Below the pieces are notes generated by a model. The model was not told the DNA's origin. It did no database searches and saw only the letters and a program-made list of their open reading frames with translations. Shown here piece after piece: positions 1 through 6,875 of a stretch of DNA of 64,000 nucleotides. Made by a program: the position numbers and the translations under genes. Source of the stretch: Aquabacter sediminis (GTDB lineage Bacteria; Pseudomonadota; Alphaproteobacteria; Rhizobiales; Xanthobacteraceae); assembly GCF_028863665.1 (NCBI RefSeq), contig NZ_JARBFX010000003.1:186001-250000 (forward strand). The letters run 5' to 3'. How positions within the stretch are numbered: position 1 is the first letter of the stretch; each line of letters begins with the position of its first letter.

Positions 1-36
1 CAAAATGGGCAGGATGGCGGAGAGCGAGAGGGGCAT
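1..36 (-). CDS. Possible N-terminal fragment of a protein running off the window
   Basis: An ATG on the minus strand at 36-34 opens twelve codons (MPLSLSAILPIL) before the window ends. A GGAG sits about eight bases upstream of the ATG, which is good spacing for a ribosome-binding site. The residues are hydrophobic, as at the start of a membrane protein or signal peptide. Nothing more can be said about function, and the call rests only on the start signal. Confidence 0.3.
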   Translation of the reverse strand, partial: MPLSLSAILPIL

Positions 37-174
37 GGAGGCTCCACAGGACGGCCGGCCCCTATCGCAGGACCGCGCGCCACCCTTGGCCCCACCCTAT
101 TAACGAGGGCTCTCCAAACGCCCTGCGCCCCCGCTTCCGGCGCGGAGATGGTTAAGGCTTCGCTAGGCCACGGT

Positions 175-212
175 CCGACCGGATGGAACCGCTGGCGGTT
201 CCATCCGGTCGG
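175..212. repeat. Perfect 18-bp inverted repeat with 2-bp loop
   Basis: Positions 175-192 (ccgaccggatggaaccgc) are the exact reverse complement of 195-212, with only TG between them. The symmetry is too long for a simple operator and no T-run follows on either strand, so it is not a typical intrinsic terminator. It lies between the truncated gene at the window edge and the terminator of the decarboxylase gene. It may be a dispersed palindromic element or a strong RNA hairpin; no second copy was noticed in this window. Confidence 0.8.
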
Positions 213-260
213 TGATCGCCCTCGAACCTGTTGGATTGAGCCGTCGCCAGCGCCACCGGC

Positions 261-297
261 AAAAGAAAAGGCCGGCCCGGAAACCCGGAGCCGGCCT
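261..297 (-). terminator. Rho-independent terminator of the decarboxylase gene
   Basis: On the minus strand a GC-rich stem (GGCCGGCTCCGGG, three-base loop, CCGGGCCGGCC with one bulge) is followed directly by TTTTCTTTT. It lies 30 bases beyond the stop codon of the PLP decarboxylase, as expected for its transcription terminator. Confidence 0.8.
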
Positions 298-327
298 TGA
301 TCTGACCCTTAAGAGACGTTGCAGACT

Positions 328-1689
328 TCAGCGGTTCTCCAACGTCTCCGCATTCGCCTCGCCCCGGCTGTCCTCGCCCGCACGGCGATCCACCCCGCTG
401 CGCCGCTCCGGCTCGGCCGCCACGAAGCCCGGCACGTTCGGCTCGAACGGCTCGCTCACCTCGACGAAGGTGTCGGGATAAAAGCCGTTGAACCGCGTGC
501 GCAGGGAGAGGGAATAGGCGCCGATATGGCCAATCTCGATCCAGTCCCCCGTATCGACCGTCTCCGGCAGATAGAAGGGACGCGAGAGCACATCGACGCT
601 GTCGCAGGTGGCGCCATAGATGCGGAAGGGCACCATCTTGTTGGGGTCGCCCGAGCGCCGGCGGCGGGCGGGATCGGGAATGTGGTTCACGGGCAGCAGA
701 AGCTTGCCGGTCCAGCTGTCGGAGAGCGAGGACCAGATGCCGTCATTGATATAGAGGCGCTGCCCCTTCTTGAGCATCACCCGCGTCAGAACAGAATAGG
801 CCCGCGCTACGATCACCCGGCCGGGCTCGGCCACCAGCGGCGTGCCGCCAAAGCCGTACTTCTCCACCGCGCCCAGGATGGAGCGCATGAGCTCGCCGAG
901 CGGCGGCATGGCCGCATTGGGCTTGCGCGGGTCGAGCGCATAGGAGGCCGGGAAGCCACCGCCAATGTCGAGCGCCACGATCGGCACCTTGGCCGCGTCC
1001 CGCACCTCGGCCGCGGTGGCGATGGCCCGCTCGAAGGTGGTGGGATCTTCCATCTGGCTGCCCACATGGAAGCAGATGCCGCACTTGAAGCCGATATTGT
1101 CGATGCGCTGGAGCAGCTCGGCCGCATGGGCGGGGGCGGCGCCGAACTTCTTCGACAATTCATAGGCCGCCTCGCCCTTGGAGGCGATGCGCACGAACAG
1201 GGTGAATTCCTCGGGGTCCAGATCCAGCGCGTGCACGATGCGCAGCACCTTGGCCACCTCGTCCTCGTGATCGACCACCGTCACCCGCACGCGATAGCGC
1301 TCGAAGGCGAGGCGGATGTCCGACTGGGCCTTCACCGGGTGCATGTAGAGCAGCTCGGAGGTGGGCGCGACGGCGCGGGCGGCGGCAAATTCCGCCGGGC
1401 TTGCCACGTCGAAGACGCTCACGCCCGCACGGGCGAGCTCCGCCAGCACCTGGTCCTCGCCATTGGTCTTCACCGCATAGGCGGTCTTGCCGGGAAACGC
1501 CGCCATGAAGGCGCGGGCATCCTGCGCCAGCACCGAGGGGCGGAAGCAATAGACCGGCTGGTCGGGCCGCAATTGCAGCGCGGCCTCGCGCCCGGTGGTG
1601 AAACGCGGGAGATTGTTTTGCGCCACGCCTGAACCTCTCGTCGCGGCTCCCCCTGTCACAACCTGGGGTGCGAAACCGGATTTCGACAT
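328..1689 (-). CDS. Fold-type III PLP-dependent ornithine/lysine decarboxylase family protein
   Basis: The 453-residue protein has the landmarks of alanine-racemase-fold amino acid decarboxylases: the PLP lysine in AYAVKTN (K74), HVGSQ at 208-212, the glycine loop GGGFP (243-247), EPGR (288-291) and ATCDS around C362, the cysteine that in ornithine decarboxylases serves as active-site residue from the partner subunit. The expected reaction is decarboxylation of ornithine (or lysine) to putrescine (or cadaverine) in the cytoplasm. Bacterial enzymes of this type are usually near 380 residues; this one carries about 30 extra N-terminal residues and a charged C-terminal tail with an ERRSGVDRR motif. 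An aldehyde dehydrogenase and aminotransferase suited to putrescine breakdown lie 4 kb away. The substrate cannot be fixed from sequence; diaminopimelate decarboxylase is less likely because of the ATCDS motif and the genomic setting. Confidence 0.8.
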   Translation of the reverse strand: MSKSGFAPQVVTGGAATRGSGVAQNNLPRFTTGREAALQLRPDQPVYCFRPSVLAQDARAFMAAFPGKTAYAVKTNGEDQVLAELARAGVSVFDVASPAEFAAARAVAPTSELLYMHPVKAQSDIRLAFERYRVRVTVVDHEDEVAKVLRIVHALDLDPEEFTLFVRIASKGEAAYELSKKFGAAPAHAAELLQRIDNIGFKCGICFHVGSQMEDPTTFERAIATAAEVRDAAKVPIVALDIGGGFPASYALDPRKPNAAMPPLGELMRSILGAVEKYGFGGTPLVAEPGRVIVARAYSVLTRVMLKKGQRLYINDGIWSSLSDSWTGKLLLPVNHIPDPARRRRSGDPNKMVPFRIYGATCDSVDVLSRPFYLPETVDTGDWIEIGHIGAYSLSLRTRFNGFYPDTFVEVSEPFEPNVPGFVAAEPERRSGVDRRAGEDSRGEANAETLENR

Positions 1690-1893
1690 GATCCCTCATC
1701 CAAGACACAAGCCCATGTCAGTGGTGCCACTGGCGCGGAGGGCGGTCAACGTCAGTTCGGAGGCACCATCTTCACAAACTGCTCCAAGATTGCGCGCTTT
1801 TCCGGGCGAGTGTTGCCCCCATGCGCTTGACCGTGGCGCGCGGGCGCAGCATCGTCCGCCAGAATTGGCATGGGTCATGGACGGGAGTGGAGC

Positions 1894-2352
1894 ATGGGTC
1901 TCACGGTACGTAGCGGACGGGCGGGCCTTGCGGCACTCATCGCCTGCGCCCTTTCGGCGTCCGCGGCCGGCGCCGCGTCCCTGCTCGACAATTTCTGGCT
2001 GCCCAACGACAAATATAACGGTGAGCTGCCGGTCTGCTCCGAGCCGCTGGCGCTCGGCACCATCTCCATGCGCTTTGCCGAGACCGAGCGCATGTATTGG
2101 AACAGCGCGCTGAACATCAACAGCTTCTCCAACGTGCGCGAGATCGCCTTCCGGCCGTGGGGCGAAGGCTTCCAGCCGCGCCGCTATTGCAGCGCCACCG
2201 TGGTGCTGTCCGATGCGAAGCCCCACCAGGTCTTTTACTCCATCATCTCGGACAGCTCCTTCCAGGGCTATACCTGGGGCGTGGAATGGTGCGTGACGGG
2301 ACTGGACCGCAACCTCGCCTATGCGCCGGACTGCAAGATGGCCCGTCCGTGA
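1894..2352 (+). CDS. Secreted four-cysteine protein of unknown function, coupled to RNase T2
   Basis: The 152-residue product starts at an ATG with GGGAGTGG upstream; an in-frame ATG at 1870 lacks this signal. It opens with a signal peptide (hydrophobic stretch LAALIACALSASAAGA). The mature part is about 125 residues with four cysteines (in VCSEP, RYCSA, EWCVT, PDCKM), suggesting two disulfides in the periplasm or outside the cell. Its stop overlaps the GTG start of the RNase T2 gene (GTGA), so the two are likely translated together. I do not recognise a family. A role linked to the nuclease, such as helper, targeting partner or inhibitor, is only inferred from the coupling. Confidence 0.75.
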   Translation: MGLTVRSGRAGLAALIACALSASAAGAASLLDNFWLPNDKYNGELPVCSEPLALGTISMRFAETERMYWNSALNINSFSNVREIAFRPWGEGFQPRRYCSATVVLSDAKPHQVFYSIISDSSFQGYTWGVEWCVTGLDRNLAYAPDCKMARP

Positions 2353-3002
2353 TTTCCCGCCTGCTGGCGGCGCTGGTCGGGCTTCTCGTCCTCGGCGCCA
2401 GCGCGGCGGATGCCAGGGACGACCGGCCGGGCGCGTTCGACTTCTACGTGCTCGCTCTGTCCTGGAGCCCCACTTATTGCCTGAGCGAACGGGCAAGCCC
2501 GGCCCAGTGCCGCACCGCCAAGCCGCGCGGCTTCGTGGTGCATGGGCTGTGGCCGCAATATGAGCGCGGCTTTCCCGATTTCTGCCAGTCCCCCGCCCCC
2601 TACGTGCCGGACGAGGTGATTTCCGGCATCACCGACCTCATGCCCAGCAAGGGGCTTGTGCTGCACGAGTGGCGCCGCCACGGCACCTGCTCGGGCCTCT
2701 CCCCCGCCGCCTATTTCGGCGCCGTGCGCAGCGCCTTCGCGCGCGTGACGCTGCCCGAGATCCTGCGTGCGCCCACAGCTCCGCTGCAGATGACACCGGT
2801 GGAGGTGGAAACCGCTTTCCGCGCCGCCAATCCGGGGCTCGGCGCCGACATGATTGCGGTGAGTTGCTCGGATGGGCGCCTGAAGGAGGTGCGGGTGTGC
2901 ATGACCAGCGAGTTCGCCTTCACCTCCTGCCCGGAGGTGGACCGCCGCGCCTGCGGCGCCGGGCGCAGCCTCGACGTGCCGCCCCCGCGGCCCCTTCCCT
3001 AA
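2349..3002 (+). CDS. Secreted ribonuclease T2 family protein
   Basis: The 217-residue protein starts with GTG inside the stop of the preceding gene (GTGA overlap) and begins with a signal peptide ending near ASAADA. Both conserved active-site segments of the T2 family are intact: FVVHGLWPQ (HGLWP, 65-69) with the first catalytic histidine, and HEWRRHGTC (106-114) with the Glu/His pair. Several cysteines would form the usual disulfides. T2 enzymes cut single-stranded RNA through a 2',3'-cyclic phosphate; in bacteria they act in the periplasm or outside and serve RNA scavenging. The length suits a single-domain bacterial member. rlmJ follows after 34 bases on the same strand but is functionally unrelated. 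Confidence 0.92.
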   Translation: MISRLLAALVGLLVLGASAADARDDRPGAFDFYVLALSWSPTYCLSERASPAQCRTAKPRGFVVHGLWPQYERGFPDFCQSPAPYVPDEVISGITDLMPSKGLVLHEWRRHGTCSGLSPAAYFGAVRSAFARVTLPEILRAPTAPLQMTPVEVETAFRAANPGLGADMIAVSCSDGRLKEVRVCMTSEFAFTSCPEVDRRACGAGRSLDVPPPRPLP

Positions 3003-3036
3003 GCGGCCGCGTCCGCAGAACCGCCGGAACGGTCCC

Positions 3037-3900
3037 ATGAACTACCGCCACGCCTTTCATGCCGGTAATCCGGCCGATGTGATGAAGCATGCCGCCTTGG
3101 CGCGCATCCTCACCTATTTCGCCCGCAAGGACTCCCCCTATCGTGTGGTGGACACCCATGCGGGCGCGGGCCTCTATGACCTCGCCGGCACCAATGCCCA
3201 GCGCACCGGCGAGGCGGAGCTGGGGATCGAGAAGGTGCTGGCCGCTGCCGATGCGGGGGAGATCGCCGCGCCCGCCCTTGCCTTGCTCGCCCCCTACCTG
3301 GACGCCATCCGCGCCCTGCGCGCCCATGCCGGACCCAAGCGCTATCCCGGCTCCCCGGCCCTTGCTCTGGCTCTCGGGCGGCCGCAGGACCGGTTCTTGT
3401 TCTGCGACCTGCACCGGGAAGAGAAGCAGAAGCTGGAAAAGCATCTGGGCGAGGACAAGCGCGCCAAGGTGCTGCTCCAGGATGGCTGGCACGCCATCGG
3501 CGCCCATCTGCCGCCGCGCGAGCGGCGCGGCCTGCTGCTTGTGGACCCGCCCTTCGAGGAGCCCGGCGAGTTCGACCGCATGCGGCTCGGCCTGAAGGCC
3601 GCCTATGAGCGCTTCGCCACCGGCACCTTCATGTTCTGGTATCCCATCAAGGATTTGCGGGCGGTGGACGCCTTCCGCAAGGATGTGGCGCGCCTTCACA
3701 TGCCCAAGACGCTGCGGGTGGAGATCGATTTCTCCGAAGTGCGCAGCCTCGACACTTTGTCTGGCTCCGGCCTCATCATCGTCAATCCGCCCTTCACACT
3801 GGCGGAGGAGATGCGCACCATCCTCACCGCGCTGGCCCCGCTCCTGGCGCGGGACGGCAAGGGGCGCGTGCGGGTCGGCTGGCTGACCCCGGAAGGCTGA
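3037..3900 (+). CDS. rlmJ: 23S rRNA (adenine(2030)-N6)-methyltransferase RlmJ
   Basis: The 287-residue protein begins with the characteristic MNYRHAFHAGNPADVMKH start of the RlmJ family and contains the SAM-pocket segment VDTHAGAGLYDL, the methyltransferase motif DPPFE (170-174) and a late IIVNPPF segment. RlmJ methylates the exocyclic amine of A2030 (E. coli numbering) in protein-free 23S rRNA during ribosome biogenesis. The length matches the family (about 280). It follows RNase T2 by 34 bases and may share its transcript. Confidence 0.93.
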   Translation: MNYRHAFHAGNPADVMKHAALARILTYFARKDSPYRVVDTHAGAGLYDLAGTNAQRTGEAELGIEKVLAAADAGEIAAPALALLAPYLDAIRALRAHAGPKRYPGSPALALALGRPQDRFLFCDLHREEKQKLEKHLGEDKRAKVLLQDGWHAIGAHLPPRERRGLLLVDPPFEEPGEFDRMRLGLKAAYERFATGTFMFWYPIKDLRAVDAFRKDVARLHMPKTLRVEIDFSEVRSLDTLSGSGLIIVNPPFTLAEEMRTILTALAPLLARDGKGRVRVGWLTPEG

Positions 3901-4013
3901 AGCGGGCCCGTTGCCGGCGAAAAACTCGGACCGGCCCCTATCTCACGGGCGCGAAGCCGGGTACGCCTTTTGTCGAACCCGCTCAAGGGTGTTTCCCTTC
4001 CAAGAGAGTTCGC

Positions 4014-4607
4014 ATGCGTCTGCGCTATTCCCCCACCTCGCCTTTCGCCCGCAAGGTTCGTGTCGCCGCCGCTTTGGTGGGCATTCCGCTGGAACTGGAC
4101 CTGGCGGACACCCTCAATCCCGATGCCACCCTGCGCAGCCACAATCCGCTGGGCAAGATCCCCATCCTGCTGCGGGAAGGTAAGGGGCCGCTTTATGATT
4201 CCTCGGTGATCCTGGCCTATCTCGACCACCTCTCCGGTGGGCGCCTGCTGCCCTCCGACCCCGAGGCCAAGTTCGAGGAAATGCGCCTGGAGGCGCTTGC
4301 CGACGGCATCGCCGACGCCGCCCTGCTCCAGGTCTATGAGGTGCGCTTCCGGCCGGAAGAGCATCGGGTGGCCAAGTGGCTGGACCATCAGGCCGGCAAG
4401 GTGGCCGCCGCCCTCGACGCCCTGGAAGCCGCGCCCCCACCCGTCGATCGTGACCCCACCGTGGGCGACATCGCGCTCGCCTGCGCGCTGGGTTACCTGG
4501 ACTTCCGCCTCGAGGGCCGGTGGCGGACCGATCATCCCCGTCTGGTCGCGTGGTACGACAGCTTCGTGAAGCGCGTGCCGCTCTTCCTCGACAGCGCGCC
4601 CTCCTGA
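4014..4607 (+). CDS. Glutathione S-transferase family protein
   Basis: The 197-residue protein has a thioredoxin-like N-terminal half: YSPTSPFARKVR places a serine and arginine at the glutathione-thiol position, NPLGKIPIL carries the cis-proline loop, and YDSSVILAYLD the gamma-glutamyl contact. A helical C-terminal half follows. It resembles the short bacterial GSTs near 200 residues (YibF-like), which act in detoxification or thiol chemistry in the cytoplasm. AAGAGAGTT lies just upstream of the ATG as the likely ribosome-binding site. The gene ends at a bidirectional terminator shared with the opposing DUF1236 gene. The substrate is unknown. Confidence 0.87.
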   Translation: MRLRYSPTSPFARKVRVAAALVGIPLELDLADTLNPDATLRSHNPLGKIPILLREGKGPLYDSSVILAYLDHLSGGRLLPSDPEAKFEEMRLEALADGIADAALLQVYEVRFRPEEHRVAKWLDHQAGKVAAALDALEAAPPPVDRDPTVGDIALACALGYLDFRLEGRWRTDHPRLVAWYDSFVKRVPLFLDSAPS

Positions 4608-4620
4608 TCCCGGAAAACGA

Positions 4621-4657
4621 AAAATGGCCGCCCCCGAGCCCCGGGAGCGGCCATTTT
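4621..4657. terminator. Bidirectional intrinsic terminator
   Basis: AAAATGGCCGC at 4621-4631 pairs perfectly with GCGGCCATTTT at 4647-4657, with a GC-rich loop between. The A-run and T-run flanking the stem let it end both the plus-strand GST transcript (stop at 4607) and the minus-strand DUF1236 transcript (stop at 4676). Confidence 0.85.
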
Positions 4658-4675
4658 GCATACGCGTACGAGGGA

Positions 4676-5065
4676 TTACCGGACGATCTGGATCACCTTG
4701 CGGGTCTCAGGATCGACGATCACCCGCTGGTCGTTGACGACCGTGTAGCGATACTTGTCATACTTGGGTACCGCGTAGACCTGCACGTCCGGCGGCAGGG
4801 GCTCGCCAACCACCACCTCGCGCTCGACGCGATAGGACGGACGGCTCTCCTCCAGCACATAGGTGCGCACCTCTGCCGGCGGCTCGGCCGCCGCACCCAT
4901 GGTGGCCCCCACGGCTCCACCCACGACCGCGCCCACGGGGCCGCCCACAACCGCCCCTACTGCAGCACCGCCAATGGCGCCCGTCGCGGTCGAAGCCTGC
5001 GCGAAGGCGAAACCGGGAGCGAGCGCGGCAAGAACAACCGCACCAGCACAAAGATGATTTCGCAT
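4676..5065 (-). CDS. Secreted DUF1236 protein with glycine-zipper segment
   Basis: The 129-residue protein has a signal peptide (cleavage likely after AFA), then a glycine/alanine-rich zipper (about residues 28-60, repeated VGAVVGG) able to insert into or pack against membranes, then a C-terminal DUF1236 domain (YRYTVVNDQRVIVDPETR, near 105-125). DUF1236 proteins are small cell-envelope proteins common in Hyphomicrobiales; their biochemical role is unknown. AGGAGAG lies four bases before the ATG. A candidate EcfG-type stress promoter sits about 30 bases upstream of the start, which suggests induction by general stress. Confidence 0.82.
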   Translation of the reverse strand: MRNHLCAGAVVLAALAPGFAFAQASTATGAIGGAAVGAVVGGPVGAVVGGAVGATMGAAAEPPAEVRTYVLEESRPSYRVEREVVVGEPLPPDVQVYAVPKYDKYRYTVVNDQRVIVDPETRKVIQIVR

Positions 5066-5096
5066 GGATCTCTCCTGTCTAGCGAACCATCATTTA

Positions 5097-5121
5097 AACT
5101 CCGCCGTGACAAAAGTGTTCC
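5097..5121 (-). promoter_or_regulatory. Candidate EcfG (general stress sigma factor) promoter for the DUF1236 gene
   Basis: Read on the minus strand, GGAAC (5121-5117), sixteen bases, then AGTT (5100-5097). The alphaproteobacterial EcfG consensus is GGAAC-N16/17-CGTT, so the -35 is exact and the -10 differs at one base. Transcription would start about 25 bases before the DUF1236 ATG, leaving a short leader with the AGGAG ribosome-binding site. Confidence 0.45.
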
Positions 5122-5330
5122 ACATACCCTTTACTTATCAGCTTCTATATTCTTAGAAGCAATGCAGCAAAGAATGCCGAGGCCCAACCGAGCGCTCATC
5201 ATAAAGAGAACATGTACGAGGTCCGGCGAGGCAAACGCGCCATGGGCGATCGTGGTTCCCGCCGCCCTCAAGCCGGCGGGAAAAAATCCGCCGGCAAAGC
5301 AGTTCCACGGCCTCCGCGGCCGCCCACGTA

Positions 5331-5360
5331 AAAACGCCCGGGCGCAGGGCCCGGGCGTTC
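5331..5360 (-). terminator. Intrinsic terminator of the aldehyde dehydrogenase-aminotransferase operon
   Basis: On the minus strand AACGCCCGGGC pairs with GCCCGGGCGTT across a short loop and is followed by TTTT. It lies about 37 bases after the stop of the aminotransferase gene. Confidence 0.8.
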
Positions 5361-5396
5361 TGGCTTCACCGGTGTGGCGTGAAACGCGCTCCGGCC

Positions 5397-6809
5397 TCAG
5401 GCCGCGGCGGGCGCCGCCTTCAGAAGGTCCCGCTGCTTCAGCTCGGCATAGGTCAGGTCCAGCACCTTGCGGGCGGTGGCGACCAGTTCGTCCGCCTCCG
5501 CATGGCTCAAGGTGAAGGGCGGGGCGAGGATCATGCTGTCGCGCACCGCCCGCATGACGAGGCCGGACCGGAACGAGAAGTCGCGGCAGATAAGGCCGAT
5601 GGTGCCTTCCTCAGCGGCAAAGCGGGCGCGGGTGGCCTTGTCGGGGGTAAGTTCCAGCGCGCCGATGAGGCCGACCATCCGTGCCTCGCCCACCAGGGGA
5701 TGATCAGCGAGCTTCAGCCAGCGCTCCTGGAGATAGGGGCCGATGTCGGTCTTGACCCGCTCCACCAGATTTTCGTCCTGGAGGATCTTGATGTTGGCCA
5801 GCGCCGCCGCGCACCCGCCGGGATGGCCGGAATAGGTGTAGCCGTGATTGAAGTCGCCGCCATGCTCGATGAAGCCTTCGGCCACCCGATCGCCCACGAT
5901 GACGCCGCCCAGCGGGAAATAGCCGGAGGTGACGCCCTTCGCAAAGGTGATGAGGTCCGGCTGCACGCCCATATATTGGCAGCCGAACCACTCGCCCGTG
6001 CGCCCAAAGCCGCAAATGACTTCGTCAGACACCAGCAGCACGTCCCGCTCGCGACAGATCTTCTGCACTTCCGGCCAATAAGTGGAGGGCGGGATGATGA
6101 CGCCGCCGGCGCCCTGGATGGGCTCGCCGATGAAGGCCGCCACATTCTCCGCCCCCGCCGCGTCGATGGCGCGGGCCACTTCCTGGGCGGCGTAGAGGCC
6201 GAACGCCTCGCGGTCCATGTCACCGCCCTCGCCCCACCAATAGGGCTGCTGCACATGGACGATGCCGGGAATGGGCAGGCCACCCTGGGCGTGCATGGGC
6301 TTCATGCCGCCAAGGCTGGCACCGGCCACGGTGGAGCCGTGATAGGCGTTCTTGCGGGCGATGAAGATGTGCTTTTCCGGCTTGCCCAGCGCCGCCCAAT
6401 AATGGCGCACCATGCGCAGCACCGTGTCCACCGCCTCCGACCCGCCGGAGGTGAAGAAGACATGGTTCATGCCCTCGGGGGCCACCTCGGCGATGGCGGC
6501 GGCCAGTTCGGCGGCCGCAGGATGGGTGGTCTTGAAGAAGGTGTTGTAATAATCGAGCTTCTTCAACTGGCCGGAAATCGCGTCGACGATCTCATGCCGG
6601 CCGTGCCCCACGGCGGTGCACCAGAGGCCCGCCATGCCGTCCAAGATCTTGTTGCCCTCGGAATCGTAGATGTAACTCCCCTGCGCGTGGGTGATGACCC
6701 GGACGCCTTCCGCATTCAGCGACTTGGTGTCGGAGAAGGGATGCAGGTGATGCGCGGCGTCGAGGTGACGCCAGTGGGCGGTGGAGTTTGAAACCGGGGC
6801 AGATGACAC
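5397..6809 (-). CDS. Class III omega-aminotransferase, probably putrescine-pyruvate type
   Basis: A fold-type I class III aminotransferase of 470 residues. Visible landmarks are TSGGSEAVDT (phosphate-binding), YHGST, the aspartate of VSDEV (D262) that holds the PLP ring nitrogen, and the PLP lysine in FAKGVTSGY (K291). It most resembles the SpuC group that moves the amino group of putrescine or other diamines/omega-amino acids to pyruvate; beta-alanine or GABA substrates are alternatives. The longest frame starts at a GTG at 6842, but AGGAG is well spaced from the GTG at 6809, which I chose. The aldehyde dehydrogenase gene ends 66 bases upstream on the same strand, giving a two-step route from diamine to amino acid. 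Confidence 0.85.
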   Translation of the reverse strand: MSSAPVSNSTAHWRHLDAAHHLHPFSDTKSLNAEGVRVITHAQGSYIYDSEGNKILDGMAGLWCTAVGHGRHEIVDAISGQLKKLDYYNTFFKTTHPAAAELAAAIAEVAPEGMNHVFFTSGGSEAVDTVLRMVRHYWAALGKPEKHIFIARKNAYHGSTVAGASLGGMKPMHAQGGLPIPGIVHVQQPYWWGEGGDMDREAFGLYAAQEVARAIDAAGAENVAAFIGEPIQGAGGVIIPPSTYWPEVQKICRERDVLLVSDEVICGFGRTGEWFGCQYMGVQPDLITFAKGVTSGYFPLGGVIVGDRVAEGFIEHGGDFNHGYTYSGHPGGCAAALANIKILQDENLVERVKTDIGPYLQERWLKLADHPLVGEARMVGLIGALELTPDKATRARFAAEEGTIGLICRDFSFRSGLVMRAVRDSMILAPPFTLSHAEADELVATARKVLDLTYAELKQRDLLKAAPAAA

Positions 6810-6875
6810 GATGGGCACACTCCTGGGTTGTCGATCAGGCACGAAAACAGGTCGGACAGCGGCGGGGCGCAGACC

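Larger units (their letters stand above)
5066..5396. other. Intergenic stretch with promoter and terminator signals, no gene
   Basis: The part next to the DUF1236 gene (about 5090-5200) is AT-rich and holds the candidate stress promoter and a small hairpin (GCTTCT / AGAAGC). The part near 5330-5360 holds the terminator of the aminotransferase gene. No open frame with a credible start was seen. Confidence 0.6.

Noticed and set aside
319-1632. Long plus-strand open frame opposite the decarboxylase gene
   Set aside because: Its composition (rich in His, Gly, Arg, Gln) and lack of any motif mark it as the antisense of a GC-rich gene.
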